Of a stretch of DNA of 64,000 nt, positions 1 to 8,770 are shown piece by piece. The translations under genes were made by a program, and so were the position numbers. Under the pieces are notes generated by a model, which was not told the DNA's origin, did not search any database, and saw nothing but the letters and a program-made list of their open reading frames with translations. This DNA is from Ruegeria sp. THAF33 (GTDB lineage: Bacteria > Pseudomonadota > Alphaproteobacteria > Rhodobacterales > Rhodobacteraceae): NCBI RefSeq assembly GCF_009363615.1, contig NZ_CP045384.1, positions 556,501-620,500 on the forward strand, given 5' to 3'. Position 1 is the first letter of the stretch. Every line of letters starts with the position of its first letter.

Positions 1-1
1 C

Positions 2-856
2 GCGTACAATTTCGCCTATCTGGACGAACAAACCAAGCGAATGATCCGGCGGGCGATCCTCAAGGGCCTGGCCATACCGGGGTATCAGGTGCCGTTTGCC
101 AGCCGCGAGATGCCGATGCCCTATGGCTGGGGTACCGGGGGCGCACAGGTTTCAGCCGCGACGTTGACGCCCGAGGATACGTTCAAGGTGATCGATCAGG
201 GCGCAGACGACACGACCAACGCCGTATCCATTCGCAAGTTCTTTGAAAACACCGCAGGGGTCGCCACCACGGAAAAGACGGAACAGGCCACAATCATTCA
301 GACCCGCCACCGCATCCCCGAGGCGAAGTTGCGCGAAGACCAGATCATCGTTTATCAGGTGCCGATTCCGGAACCTCTGCGCTTTTTGGAACCGCGCGAG
401 ACCGAGACGCGCAAGATGCACAGTCTTGAGGAATACGGGCTGATGCATGTGAAACTGTACGAGGATATCAGCCAGCACGGGGCGATTTCGACCGCTTATG
501 CCTATCCGGTGAACGTGGCTGGACGCTATGTCATGGACCCGTCCCCAATTCCGAAATTCGACAATCCAAAGCTTGAGATGGACGCGATCCAGCTGTTTGG
601 TGCCGGGCGCGAGCAGCGGATTTACGCGGTGCCTCCGCATACCAAAGTCGTGAGCCTCGATTTCGAGGACTACCCGTTCGAGGCCACCAAGGCCGATCAT
701 CCCTGCGACCTGTGCGGGGCCGAAGACAGCTATCTGGACGAGGTCATCACGGATGACGCGGGCAACCGGATGTTTGTTTGTTCCGACACGGATTACTGCC
801 GGTCACGCCGCGAGGCGGGTTACGAGGATCGATTGGCTGAAGAGAACGCGCAATGA
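2..856 (+). CDS. phnJ: PhnJ, C-P lyase (alpha-D-ribose 1-methylphosphonate 5-phosphate C-P-lyase), 5' partial
   Basis: Radical-SAM enzyme that breaks the carbon-phosphorus bond of ribosyl alkylphosphonate 5-phosphate. The reading frame is open to the left edge and begins inside the family-typical stretch YNFAYLDEQTKRMIRR, so only about five residues are missing compared with E. coli PhnJ. The four conserved cysteines lie near the C-terminus in the spacing C-x2-C-x21-C-x5-C (CDLC, then VCSDTDYC). In the family these hold the 4Fe-4S cluster and supply the catalytic cysteine. The stop overlaps the phnK start as ATGA. phnG, phnH and phnI are expected just outside the window. Identification is very secure from near-continuous similarity along the whole length. 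Confidence 0.97.
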   Translation, partial: AYNFAYLDEQTKRMIRRAILKGLAIPGYQVPFASREMPMPYGWGTGGAQVSAATLTPEDTFKVIDQGADDTTNAVSIRKFFENTAGVATTEKTEQATIIQTRHRIPEAKLREDQIIVYQVPIPEPLRFLEPRETETRKMHSLEEYGLMHVKLYEDISQHGAISTAYAYPVNVAGRYVMDPSPIPKFDNPKLEMDAIQLFGAGREQRIYAVPPHTKVVSLDFEDYPFEATKADHPCDLCGAEDSYLDEVITDDAGNRMFVCSDTDYCRSRREAGYEDRLAEENAQ

Positions 857-1623
857 TCCCTCTGTTGCAAGTCAAAGGCATTGAGAAAAGCTATGGCCGC
901 CGGATCGGCTGTGCGGATGTGAATTTTGATCTCTTCCCCGGAGAAGTGATGGGGATCGTTGGTGAAAGTGGGTCGGGCAAGTCGACCTTGCTCAACTGTA
1001 TGGCCGGCCTTCTGAAGCCGGATGCCGGGCAGGTGATCTTTGATACCCGTGCAGACGGCCCGGTCGATACGGTCACAATGTCCGAGCCAGAGCGCCGGAT
1101 GCTGAGCCGCACCGATTGGGCCTTTGTCCACCAACACGCGCGCGACGGGTTGCGGATGTCTGTCAGCGCCGGAGGCAACATCGGCGAGCGGCTGATGGCT
1201 GTCGGCGGTCGCCACTATGGCAGCATTCGGGGCAAGGCCATTGACTGGCTGGGCCGGGTCGAGATTGACGAGAGCCGCGTCGATGACCGCCCCAGCGCGT
1301 TTTCGGGCGGGATGCAGCAGCGTTTGCAGATCGCGCGCAATCTGGTGACAGGTCCTCGGCTGGTGTTCATGGACGAACCGACCGGTGGTTTGGATGTGTC
1401 GGTACAGGCGCGTTTACTGGATTTGTTGCGTGGACTCGTGCGTGAGATGAGGTTGAGTGCGATCATCGTCACCCATGATCTTGCCGTGGTGCGTCTGCTG
1501 GCGGATCGGTTGATGGTGATGAAAAGCGGTCGCGTGGTCGAGGCCGGGCTGACGGATCAGGTGCTGGACGACCCGCAACATGCCTATACGCAGTTGCTGG
1601 TGTCCAGCGTTTTGCAGGTTTGA
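853..1623 (+). CDS. phnK: PhnK, C-P lyase complex ABC-type ATPase
   Basis: ABC ATPase subunit that docks on the PhnGHIJ core during phosphonate breakdown. It is cytoplasmic and not a transporter component. The 256-residue protein has Walker A GESGSGKST (residues 37-45), signature FSGGMQQRLQIARN, Walker B LVFMDEPTGGLD and the switch histidine in IIVTHDLAVV, so all catalytic motifs are intact. It starts in a 4-base ATGA overlap with phnJ, which points to translational coupling. The family length (about 250) and the position between phnJ and phnL separate it from dipeptide-transporter ATPases, which it resembles. Confidence 0.95.
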   Translation: MIPLLQVKGIEKSYGRRIGCADVNFDLFPGEVMGIVGESGSGKSTLLNCMAGLLKPDAGQVIFDTRADGPVDTVTMSEPERRMLSRTDWAFVHQHARDGLRMSVSAGGNIGERLMAVGGRHYGSIRGKAIDWLGRVEIDESRVDDRPSAFSGGMQQRLQIARNLVTGPRLVFMDEPTGGLDVSVQARLLDLLRGLVREMRLSAIIVTHDLAVVRLLADRLMVMKSGRVVEAGLTDQVLDDPQHAYTQLLVSSVLQV

Positions 1624-1645
1624 GGCTTTGGGGAAAGATGAAGCG

Positions 1646-2329
1646 ATGATTGAACTTGTTGACGTCAGCAAAAGCTTCACCCTGCACAATCAAGGCGGCG
1701 CCACGATCCCGGTGGTTAAAGGCGCGTCTCTGAAAGTGGAGCCGGGTGAGTGCGTCGCCCTGACCGGGCCGTCGGGTGCAGGCAAATCCACGCTGATGCG
1801 TGTGATCTACGGCAACTATCTGGCGGCCACTGGTCAGGTGCTGGTCGCAGGGTTGGACGTGGCCAGGGCTGAACCGCGGCAGATCTTGTTGCTGCGTCGT
1901 GACACCTTGGGCTATGTCAGCCAGTTCCTGCGGGTCGTGCCTCGGGTGTCGGCGTTGGACGTTGTGGCAGAGCCGCTGCTGGCCGTGGGCTGTGACAGGC
2001 AAGTGGCAATGGACAGGGCAGCCGGGTTGCTGAAACGGCTGAATATTCCCGAACGTCTGTGGACCCTCAGCCCGACGACCTTCTCGGGCGGCGAAAAGCA
2101 GAGAGTGAACATTGCGCGGGGCTTTGCGCATGAATATCCGGCAATGCTGTTGGATGAACCGACCGCAAGCCTGGATGCGCAGAACCGGGAAACCGTTTTG
2201 TCCCTGATCGAAGAGGCCAAGAACAATGGCGTGACGATTGTCGGGATTTTTCACGATCTCGACGCGCGCGAACGGGTCTGTGACCGCGAGGTCGATGTCT
2301 CGGACTTCACGCCGGGGATGGCTGCATGA
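1646..2329 (+). CDS. phnL: PhnL, C-P lyase system ABC-type ATPase
   Basis: Second ABC ATPase of the C-P lyase machinery. It is associated with the first step that couples phosphonate to ATP-derived ribose. 227 residues with Walker A GPSGAGKST (41-49), signature FSGGEKQRVNIARG, Walker B AMLLDEPTASLD and H-loop FHDLDARE. An in-frame start lies upstream at 1580 inside phnK. The ATG at 1646 is chosen because it follows a GGGGAAAGA ribosome site and opens with MIELVDVSKSF, typical of the family. Its stop overlaps the phnN start by ATGA. Confidence 0.95.
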   Translation: MIELVDVSKSFTLHNQGGATIPVVKGASLKVEPGECVALTGPSGAGKSTLMRVIYGNYLAATGQVLVAGLDVARAEPRQILLLRRDTLGYVSQFLRVVPRVSALDVVAEPLLAVGCDRQVAMDRAAGLLKRLNIPERLWTLSPTTFSGGEKQRVNIARGFAHEYPAMLLDEPTASLDAQNRETVLSLIEEAKNNGVTIVGIFHDLDARERVCDREVDVSDFTPGMAA

Positions 2330-2874
2330 CGCTTGCTCCGGTCATAGCGGTCGTGGGTCCTTCGGGGGTCGGAAAGGACAGCGTAATGAACGCGCTGGTG
2401 GCCCGGACGCCGGGTGTTCAGAGGCTGCGGCGGGTGATTACCCGTCCCGAAGGCGAAGACGGCGAAGATTTCGACCGCGTCTCGGCCGAAACATTTCAGC
2501 GGATGGAACGGGATGGCGCGTTTGCGCTGAGTTGGCATGCGCATGGGCTGTATTACGGTGTGCCGAAGACGATCACGCGGCAGCGGCAGGTGGCCGAGGC
2601 CGTTTTGGTCAACCTGTCACGAACGGTGTTGCTTGAGGCGCAGGAGGTGTTTGGTGATCTGATCGTGATTTCCCTGACGGCAAAGCCCGAGGTTCTGTCC
2701 GAACGCTTGTCCTTAAGAGGGCGGGAAAGCAAGGCGGAACAGACGCGGCGTCTGGACCGGGCCCAAACGTCTTTGCCCAACGGTTTGAACCAGGTCCTGG
2801 AAATCGACAACTCCGGTGCGATGGAAGATACGGTTGCCGAAATCCTGTCGCACCTTCAACCGGAAAGCCCGTAG
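2326..2874 (+). CDS. phnN: PhnN, ribose 1,5-bisphosphate phosphokinase
   Basis: Kinase that converts ribose 1,5-bisphosphate, the end product of the C-P lyase route, to PRPP for nucleotide synthesis. 182 residues, guanylate-kinase-like, with P-loop GPSGVGKDS at residues 11-19 and the RVITRP substrate-region motif after it. Coupled to phnL by an ATGA overlap. The last 19 bases overlap the 3' end of the convergent DUF1045 gene, so two messages share complementary 3' ends here. Standard length for PhnN. Confidence 0.94.
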   Translation: MTLAPVIAVVGPSGVGKDSVMNALVARTPGVQRLRRVITRPEGEDGEDFDRVSAETFQRMERDGAFALSWHAHGLYYGVPKTITRQRQVAEAVLVNLSRTVLLEAQEVFGDLIVISLTAKPEVLSERLSLRGRESKAEQTRRLDRAQTSLPNGLNQVLEIDNSGAMEDTVAEILSHLQPESP

Positions 2875-3539
2875 CGATGGATAAGGTGGAAGCGCCCGTC
2901 CTCAGCCTCGCCCGCAAGGGCCAGATCCGTGATCTGGAAGGGCTGCGGCAGCAATGGGACCAGACGGGTTTGCAGCGCGTTCCGAGTTGCTCTCAGGGTT
3001 GGTTTGTCCAGCTTGCCGCTCAGCGTGATGTGAAAGCGGAACGCGTCCAGTACGTAAGGATAGCCCCACTGAGCCAGGTTGGCGTCTTGCTCTGGGGTCA
3101 ACCCGGCGGCGCGGCGGCGGGCCAGTTCGGCCCCAGAGGTGGGCGCACGAAAACAGTCCAATTCCCGAACACAGGCCGCGGCAAGCGCATTCAGCGCCTG
3201 GATCTCACCCAGTGGACGCAGGGCCAGAAAACGCCCAAACCGGGCGATCTCCAGGCCATCCAGCGACACAGGTGGTTGGCGGGAGGCGAGCGAGCTGCAC
3301 GCCTCTTGCAGGGCTTCGAATGTTTTGCCGTCGCGCAGTCTGAACGGTGGCTTCAGTGTCGCGTGCAGCCCGTACTTGCGCGGCACCTCCGTGACGGCGG
3401 CAACGTCGATTCCTTCGACAATCGGATGGGCAACCGGCTTTCCCGCCTCGATGTCCCAACCCAGCCAGCTTGTTGCAAATTTCGCCCATTCCTTTCCCGC
3501 GGGCGGCGCAAAATAGATCGCGTATCGCGTGAATGTCAT
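2856..3539 (-). CDS. DUF1045 phosphonate-locus protein (2H phosphoesterase superfamily)
   Basis: 227 residues. Two H-x-T-L motifs are visible, HATL (residues 59-62) and HITL (around 175). This is the signature of the 2H phosphoesterase fold, whose members open 2',3'- or 1'',2''-cyclic phosphates. DUF1045 proteins are known companions of phn operons. A role in hydrolysing 5-phosphoribosyl 1,2-cyclic phosphate, the product of PhnJ, is my inference. The longer frame reaches 3578, but the ATG at 3539 sits behind a clear AGGAGG and begins MTFTRYAIYF. It is convergent with and overlaps phnN, and divergent from phnM. Confidence 0.85.
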   Translation of the reverse strand: MTFTRYAIYFAPPAGKEWAKFATSWLGWDIEAGKPVAHPIVEGIDVAAVTEVPRKYGLHATLKPPFRLRDGKTFEALQEACSSLASRQPPVSLDGLEIARFGRFLALRPLGEIQALNALAAACVRELDCFRAPTSGAELARRRAAGLTPEQDANLAQWGYPYVLDAFRFHITLSGKLDKPTLRATRNALQTRLVPLLPQPFQITDLALAGEAEDGRFHLIHRYGLSG

Positions 3540-3591
3540 ATCGGCCTCCTTTTGCGTGGCCTTCCTCGGTCTCAACATGCGTGAAGTTCAG

Positions 3592-4734
3592 ATGACAGAA
3601 GACTTGATCCTTGCCAATGCCACGCTTGTATTGCCGAACGAAACCGTAACCGGCAGTGTCCGGATAGTGGGTGAGGCCATCGCTGAAATCGACACCGGAA
3701 GCGGGGTTCCCGCGGGCGCGATAGATTGCGAAGGCGACTATGTCAGCCCCGGCCTTGTCGAGTTGCACACGGACAACCTTGAACGTCACATTCAACCGCG
3801 CCCACAGGTGAACTGGCCCCATGCCGCCGCAATTCTTGCGCATGATGCGGAATTGGCCGGCGCCGGGATCACGACAGTGTTCGATGCCATGCGGGTTGGA
3901 TCGATCCCGTCGGGCGCGCGGCGGTATGGGAAATACGCCCGAGGCCTGTCGCAGGAGCTGTGGGATCTGCGCGAACAGGATGCGCTCAAGATCAGCCACT
4001 TTCTGCACTTGCGGGCCGAGGTGTGTTCGGAAACTCTGGTTGAAGAGCTGAGCGAATTTGGAGCGGAAGACAGGGTTGGTATTGTGTCCATAATGGATCA
4101 CACGCCCGGTCAGCGTCAGTTTCGAGATATGGGCAAGCTGGAGACCTTTCTGAAGGGCAAATATGCCATGGATGATGACACGTTCTTTCAGCACGTGGCG
4201 CAATTGAAAGGGCTTCGAGATCGCAATGGCGCACTGCACGAGGTCGAAGCTGTCAAAGCTGCCCGCCGTTTCGGAGCAGTATTGGCCAGCCATGACGACA
4301 CGACTGAAGATCAGGTGAAAGTGTCCGCAGGTCACGGCATCCGTCTGGCCGAGTTCCCCACAACCGTCGAAGCGGCACGCGCCTGCCACAAGAACGACAT
4401 TCGGGTCATGATGGGCGCGCCGAACATAATCCGCGGGGGGTCGCATTCAGGCAATGTTGCTGCCTACGAGCTGGCCCAGCTTGGGTATCTGGACATCCTG
4501 TCTTCGGATTATGTGCCGTCGGCCTTGTTGCTTTCGGCGGTTAGGCTGGGCGAGATCTGGGGCGACATGGCGCGGGGGATGAAGACAGTAACGCTGGCCC
4601 CGGCTCGGGCCGCAGGGTTGGAGGAGCGGGGCGAGTTGCGCGCCGACGCCCGCGCCGATGTCATCCGCTTCCGGATGCGCGCGGGTGTACCCGTCCCGAG
4701 TTCGGTCTGGGTGCGCGGTCGACGCGTGGCGTAA
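3592..4734 (+). CDS. phnM: PhnM, alpha-D-ribose 1-methylphosphonate 5-triphosphate diphosphatase
   Basis: Amidohydrolase-fold enzyme that releases pyrophosphate from the ribosyl-triphosphate phosphonate before C-P cleavage. 380 residues, close to the 378 of E. coli PhnM. The metal-binding segment HTDNLERH lies near residue 60, and later motifs MDHTPGQRQF, HDDTTEDQV and SSDYVPSALL match the family. The ATG at 3592 is chosen over in-frame ATGs at 3529 and 3577 because it gives the family N-terminus (MTEDLILANATLVLP). It is divergent from the DUF1045 gene with only about 50 bases between, so both probably share a control region. Confidence 0.95.
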   Translation: MTEDLILANATLVLPNETVTGSVRIVGEAIAEIDTGSGVPAGAIDCEGDYVSPGLVELHTDNLERHIQPRPQVNWPHAAAILAHDAELAGAGITTVFDAMRVGSIPSGARRYGKYARGLSQELWDLREQDALKISHFLHLRAEVCSETLVEELSEFGAEDRVGIVSIMDHTPGQRQFRDMGKLETFLKGKYAMDDDTFFQHVAQLKGLRDRNGALHEVEAVKAARRFGAVLASHDDTTEDQVKVSAGHGIRLAEFPTTVEAARACHKNDIRVMMGAPNIIRGGSHSGNVAAYELAQLGYLDILSSDYVPSALLLSAVRLGEIWGDMARGMKTVTLAPARAAGLEERGELRADARADVIRFRMRAGVPVPSSVWVRGRRVA

Positions 4735-5211
4735 TCAGGCCGTGTAGAACAGGTAACGGTCCGGGGCGATTGTCTTGGGCCCCTGGATCTGGGCAAAGCC
4801 GACCAGGGGCTGACCTGAAATCAACAACCCTCCGGGCTGCATGACTTTTGCGATCAGCGGGCTGAGACGCTCTGCTTCGGCGACGTCCTCGTGCTTGATG
4901 CCGCGTCCGAAATCGTAATGCGCCAGCGCGATCCTATGCCCGTCGGCCGCCAGTCTGAGCAGCATCGGTTCAGCCTCACCTTGCAGGAAATCCTCGGCCG
5001 GGGGGGTGCTGTCCGGATGGCATTGCAGGACCCGGTCCATCACCCAGATCCGGCGCTCTGGCAGGATTTCACGCAGATGGTCATAGGTGCGGCCATTGCC
5101 CAGGCCCATATCCAGCACATCCCCCGGCTGGCCACTGATCCGCTCGGCCGCCCAGTTCAGTCCGTCACGTTGGGCCGTCAGTCGGCGCAGCATGGAATCC
5201 AATCGGCTCAT
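4735..5211 (-). CDS. Small class I SAM-dependent methyltransferase-like protein (copy 1)
   Basis: 158 residues. The SAM-binding loop appears as DMGLGNGRTYDHL (around residues 34-46), followed by HPDSTPP and a C-terminal PGGLLISGQPL strand region. It is shorter than typical methyltransferases and has no obvious substrate domain. It is the last gene of the glycosyltransferase operon, 10 bases after the deacetylase-like gene. A clear paralogue lies at 21472-21969, sharing SRLD, GLGNGRTY-HL, HPDSTPP, SPLI and PGGL. The methylated substrate is unknown. Confidence 0.8.
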   Translation of the reverse strand: MSRLDSMLRRLTAQRDGLNWAAERISGQPGDVLDMGLGNGRTYDHLREILPERRIWVMDRVLQCHPDSTPPAEDFLQGEAEPMLLRLAADGHRIALAHYDFGRGIKHEDVAEAERLSPLIAKVMQPGGLLISGQPLVGFAQIQGPKTIAPDRYLFYTA

Positions 5212-5221
5212 GGTGATGTCC

Positions 5222-5977
5222 TCATTCGTTCTCTGGCGCGACCCAGGCTGTGGCGGGCCCGCTCAGCAATTTGCGCAACAGGGCCTCGGTAAAGGTCCAG
5301 ATGTCCTGATCATGGACCAGATGATGGGTCAATATGCCGAAGGGCTCGGTGTTGTCTGAACGGCCTTCGCGTCGGTCTCGCAGAAGACCAGCAGTCTGCG
5401 CGATCAGGGCGTCGGGTGAGATCAAGCCACGCGACCCGCGCCAGTCGATCGGATCAAGGTGGGTATTGATCTGCTCAAGCCCCGGTGCGGCCAGACGTGA
5501 TTTGCGGGGCGTTGCGGTGGACAGGATGCGGTATCCCAGCTTTGGCAACTGCTTGGCCATCTCGGGTGCAATGCGATTCCAGGGGGGCACGAACATCTGT
5601 CGCATATTGTCACCAAACACGGACCGAAGACGCGCCATCCCGGCCTGCGCATCCGTCACCATCACGTCCAGCGGACGGTCGAGCCGAAACTCGGCCTTCT
5701 TCTCGCCGCGGGGCGCATGGTTTGTATGCGCCCACCCGTGTACGACCGGAATAAGAGACGCGCGCCCGGCGACGTATTCCGCCAGCGCGGGCGTCGCGTC
5801 GCGTGGAATGACGGCCAGATGCACGGGCAGGCCCAGTTTGTCGGCCAGCTCGGAAAGGCGGTCCAATTGCGGTGTTGGCGCAATGGCATCATCATCGCGC
5901 CACCACACAGGCAAGGGCAAGCTTTCGGCACGCCAATGGTTCAACTCGACGTCAAGTGGGCGCCAGTCGGGGTTCAT
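5222..5977 (-). CDS. Polysaccharide deacetylase-like protein
   Basis: 251 residues with features of the NodB-type deacetylase fold: an early WWRDDDAI stretch (about 24-31) that can supply the catalytic Asp and metal Asp, VHGWAHTNHAP (about 79-89) with the H-x3-H metal histidines, and FVPPWNR (about 126-132) matching the substrate-groove motif. This suggests removal of N-acetyl groups from a sugar. There is no signal peptide, so it would act in the cytoplasm on an intermediate. Start overlaps the stop of the preceding glycosyltransferase by ATGA. Substrate unknown. Confidence 0.8.
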   Translation of the reverse strand: MNPDWRPLDVELNHWRAESLPLPVWWRDDDAIAPTPQLDRLSELADKLGLPVHLAVIPRDATPALAEYVAGRASLIPVVHGWAHTNHAPRGEKKAEFRLDRPLDVMVTDAQAGMARLRSVFGDNMRQMFVPPWNRIAPEMAKQLPKLGYRILSTATPRKSRLAAPGLEQINTHLDPIDWRGSRGLISPDALIAQTAGLLRDRREGRSDNTEPFGILTHHLVHDQDIWTFTEALLRKLLSGPATAWVAPENE

Positions 5978-7116
5978 GTGCGCTGCTCCAGCAGGCGCTT
6001 GGCGATGTGGACGGATTGGATGGCCCCGTCAAAACCGAAATCCTGTTGTACACGGGGGCCGTCGGCCACGACACGCTCCACCGCCCGAGCCAATGTCGCC
6101 CCGCTCAATGCTCTGCTTTCCAGAACTTCGATTGCGGGCAGATCGGACAGGCTTTGCCCGCGCAGCCCTTGTTCCACCTCTTTGCCGTCGTCGAAAGGCA
6201 CAAACACGGCGGGGGTGCCACTTTGAAGGATATCCATGGCAGTGTTGTAGCCGCACATGCTCACTGACGCCGCTGCCAGGGGCAGCATCTGGCGGAAATC
6301 CGGCCGCACAGGTTCCAGAACAACCGAAGCACCTTCGGCCATCCGGGACAATTCCGCGATCCGAGCCTTTGCATCCGTTCCACCGACCAGCAGGCGCCAG
6401 CGCCTGTTGGGCATCTTTCGGGCGGCCTCGATGGCCGCGCGAAAGATCGGTTGCCCGACGGATCCGCCGCCAGCGCTGACCAGGATTTCATCCTGGCCCG
6501 CCGCGTCGGGGTGAGGTTGGGGCAATGCAGGCGCCACAAAGCCGGTGTAGTGAAGTCGCTTGGCCAATCGGTCCGACACCGGCCAGCTGACCGACAGGGG
6601 CGTAACGCTTTCGGTCGAATGAACCAGAATGCCGTTATAATACCGAGACACGATTTCATCCGCGCGCTCGGCCTTGGCGGGTTTGGAGGGCGGAGCCAGA
6701 ATGTCGCGGACCGATCCGAGAATGACGGGACGCTCAGGCAACGCGCTTGCCGCATTCAGGGCCGCATCGAACTCGGCCGACAGTGATCGGCGACCAAAGG
6801 GGTAAAGCTCGGTGATCAGGATCTGCGGCTGGAAGCTGTTCACCGCCTGCACCAGGGCGGCCTCGCGCGTGGCGTGATAGGCCGCGTCAGCCTCGTCGCC
6901 GCTTTCGGTCAGCAAACGGGTGAAGTTGGTTCCGTCTGATCTGAGCGGCGGCAAGCCGAACAGGGTCATGCCCGTGCTGTCCAATTGCGGCGCGGGCACG
7001 CCACCCGTCACGACCATGACGTCGTGGCCATCATCCCGAAAGGCCCGCCCCAATGTCAGCGCCCGGCTGAGATGCCCGGTGCCCAACAGGTGCGTGACGA
7101 TGATCATCACCTTCAT
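5974..7116 (-). CDS. GT-B glycosyltransferase, MurG-like (operon copy 2)
   Basis: 380 residues. The N-terminus MKVMIIVTHLLGTGHLSRAL has the glycine-rich loop of MurG/UGT-type GT-B enzymes. The C-terminal half has VSAGGGSVGQ and CGYNTAMDILQSGTPAVFVPF, the nucleotide-sugar binding region of this clan. It resembles the first gene of the operon (10014-11228), suggesting an old duplication. Overlaps both neighbours by ATGA. Donor sugar and acceptor cannot be read from the sequence. Confidence 0.82.
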   Translation of the reverse strand: MKVMIIVTHLLGTGHLSRALTLGRAFRDDGHDVMVVTGGVPAPQLDSTGMTLFGLPPLRSDGTNFTRLLTESGDEADAAYHATREAALVQAVNSFQPQILITELYPFGRRSLSAEFDAALNAASALPERPVILGSVRDILAPPSKPAKAERADEIVSRYYNGILVHSTESVTPLSVSWPVSDRLAKRLHYTGFVAPALPQPHPDAAGQDEILVSAGGGSVGQPIFRAAIEAARKMPNRRWRLLVGGTDAKARIAELSRMAEGASVVLEPVRPDFRQMLPLAAASVSMCGYNTAMDILQSGTPAVFVPFDDGKEVEQGLRGQSLSDLPAIEVLESRALSGATLARAVERVVADGPRVQQDFGFDGAIQSVHIAKRLLEQRT

Positions 7117-7697
7117 TGCGGGGCCTCGTATTTGATCAGGCGAACGGGGTCGGCGTCGGCGGTCATGGTCTTCATGTCGACGATATACAGCCGATTGCGT
7201 TTGATCTTAAAGGGGGCAGGTCCTTCGAAATTCCAACCCCATGCCCAAGCCAGAATGACCCGCATGATACCGATATGACAGACCGCGACCGTATCTTGCC
7301 GCAGCGCGGACAGCCAGGGGCGAAGCCTGTCCCGAACCTCGGCCGGGCTTTCTCCGTTTGGTGGACGGAAATCCCAGCCCCAATGCTCGATATGACGATA
7401 TCCGCTGGATGCGTCCGCGATCAGGTCGACCCCGCGCTGACCTTCCCAATCGCCCCAGTTCATCTCGGTCAACGCGTCCGCGGTTTTCGGGTCGCGACCG
7501 GTCACGATTTGCGCCGTCTCACTGGCGCGGTGCAGGGGGCTGGACCAGATGTCAGCCTCGGCCCAGTCCTGTGGCAATCCATAGCCCGCCAATTCGGCTC
7601 GGGCGTCATCGTCCAGCGGTATGTCGCTGCGCCCCTGGATTCGTCCCGCTCGGTTCCAATGGGTGTGCCCGTGTCGGAGCAGTGCAAGCCGGGTCAT
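7113..7697 (-). CDS. Histidine phosphatase family protein
   Basis: 194 residues. The catalytic RHG motif is at residues 8-10 (LALLRHGHTHWN) and a second active-site histidine is in VAVCHIGIMR. This is the phosphoglycerate-mutase-like fold that works through a phosphohistidine. In this operon it probably dephosphorylates a sugar or lipid-linked intermediate, which is an inference from context. The frame extends to 7733, but the ATG at 7697 gives the family start and overlaps the upstream stop as ATGA. Confidence 0.85.
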   Translation of the reverse strand: MTRLALLRHGHTHWNRAGRIQGRSDIPLDDDARAELAGYGLPQDWAEADIWSSPLHRASETAQIVTGRDPKTADALTEMNWGDWEGQRGVDLIADASSGYRHIEHWGWDFRPPNGESPAEVRDRLRPWLSALRQDTVAVCHIGIMRVILAWAWGWNFEGPAPFKIKRNRLYIVDMKTMTADADPVRLIKYEAPQ

Positions 7698-8770
7698 GAT
7701 ACGTCCTTCAGCAGGGGTCGGAGGGTTGCCCACAAGCGCTCGGTCGCCTGTGGCATCAGGTGGCGCTCTGCCACGTAGTTGCGTGCCGCAGCGCCCAGAG
7801 TGTGGCGCAGCGTGGAATCCGACAAAAGGGCCTGCATGCCATCCGCAAATCCCCTGGCGCCACTTTCGACGGATGGATAGGCCGCCGGGGACAGAACATC
7901 GCGTACGCCGGGCCGATCCTGAGCAACCACAGGCAATCCCGCAGCCTGCGCCTCGAGGTAAATCATGCCGTAAGCCTCATTCACTCCGGGCCATGCAAGC
8001 AGAGATGATTGTTGATAGACGCGTTGCAGTTCTTCCCGGTCAAGCTGACCCAGAAAACGCACCCGCTGTCCGAACGGCGCCATCAGCGCCTCAACCTGCC
8101 TGCGCGCCGGGCCGTCTCCTGCGATGTTCAGGTGCCAGTCCCCGGTCAAATGCGCCAGGGCCTCGGACAATATCTGATAGGACGCCAGCTTGTCCCCATG
8201 CCGCATCATGCCGACGGTCAGCATGGGTGCGCCACCTGTAGCGGCCGGAGGCAGTTCCGAGATCGGCAGGAACGGAGGCAATTCGACCAAAGCCTGATCG
8301 CCAAAGCGATCCCGCTCCAAAGTGATCAGGTCGTTGGCTGTATGGTAAAAGATCACATCCGCTGCATCGCAGGCCTGATGCGCCGCCTTGGCGAACTCAG
8401 CCCACGGTCCGTTTAACCGACTGGATGCGCGGGTGCTTTCCAGTTGCACATAGGGAATGCCGCGCGCCTTGCAAACCCGAGGGCCCAGCAGGTCAGGTGC
8501 CTTGTAATAATTGTGGTAGGTCACCCACAGATCGGTATCTGATGGCATGTCAGAGACAAGTCGTTTCGCTTCATCTTCTGCCGCGCGCCTCAAGGCTTGT
8601 TGCAGGTCTTCGTCGCCGCTTTTGTCATAGATGCGCAAGTCGGTCGCCAGAGCGACCGTATCACCCTCGGCGGTCAGCGCCTGCATCAGATTCCGGGCCA
8701 TTTCACGGTCGCCCGAAGGTTTCGGGCTGTCAGGAGATTTCATCGGGGCATAAAACGCGACCCGCGCCAT
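7694..8770 (-). CDS. Glycosyltransferase family 4-type protein (operon copy 3)
   Basis: 358 residues, GT-B fold. N-terminus MARVAFYAPMKSPDSPKPSG carries the loop seen in GT4 enzymes, and the C-terminal half has FLGQLDREELQRVYQQSSLLAWPGVNEAYGM followed by EAQAAGLPVVAQ, the E-x7-E donor-phosphate region. The start at 8770 overlaps the stop of the previous gene as TAATG. An in-frame start 18 bases upstream is less likely. Product unknown, part of the seven-gene operon. Confidence 0.85.
   Translation of the reverse strand: MARVAFYAPMKSPDSPKPSGDREMARNLMQALTAEGDTVALATDLRIYDKSGDEDLQQALRRAAEDEAKRLVSDMPSDTDLWVTYHNYYKAPDLLGPRVCKARGIPYVQLESTRASSRLNGPWAEFAKAAHQACDAADVIFYHTANDLITLERDRFGDQALVELPPFLPISELPPAATGGAPMLTVGMMRHGDKLASYQILSEALAHLTGDWHLNIAGDGPARRQVEALMAPFGQRVRFLGQLDREELQRVYQQSSLLAWPGVNEAYGMIYLEAQAAGLPVVAQDRPGVRDVLSPAAYPSVESGARGFADGMQALLSDSTLRHTLGAAARNYVAERHLMPQATERLWATLRPLLKDVS

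Noticed and set aside
3205..4446. 413-codon open frame on the minus strand
   Set aside because: Shadow of phnM and the start of the DUF1045 gene, with no motif and no ribosome site.
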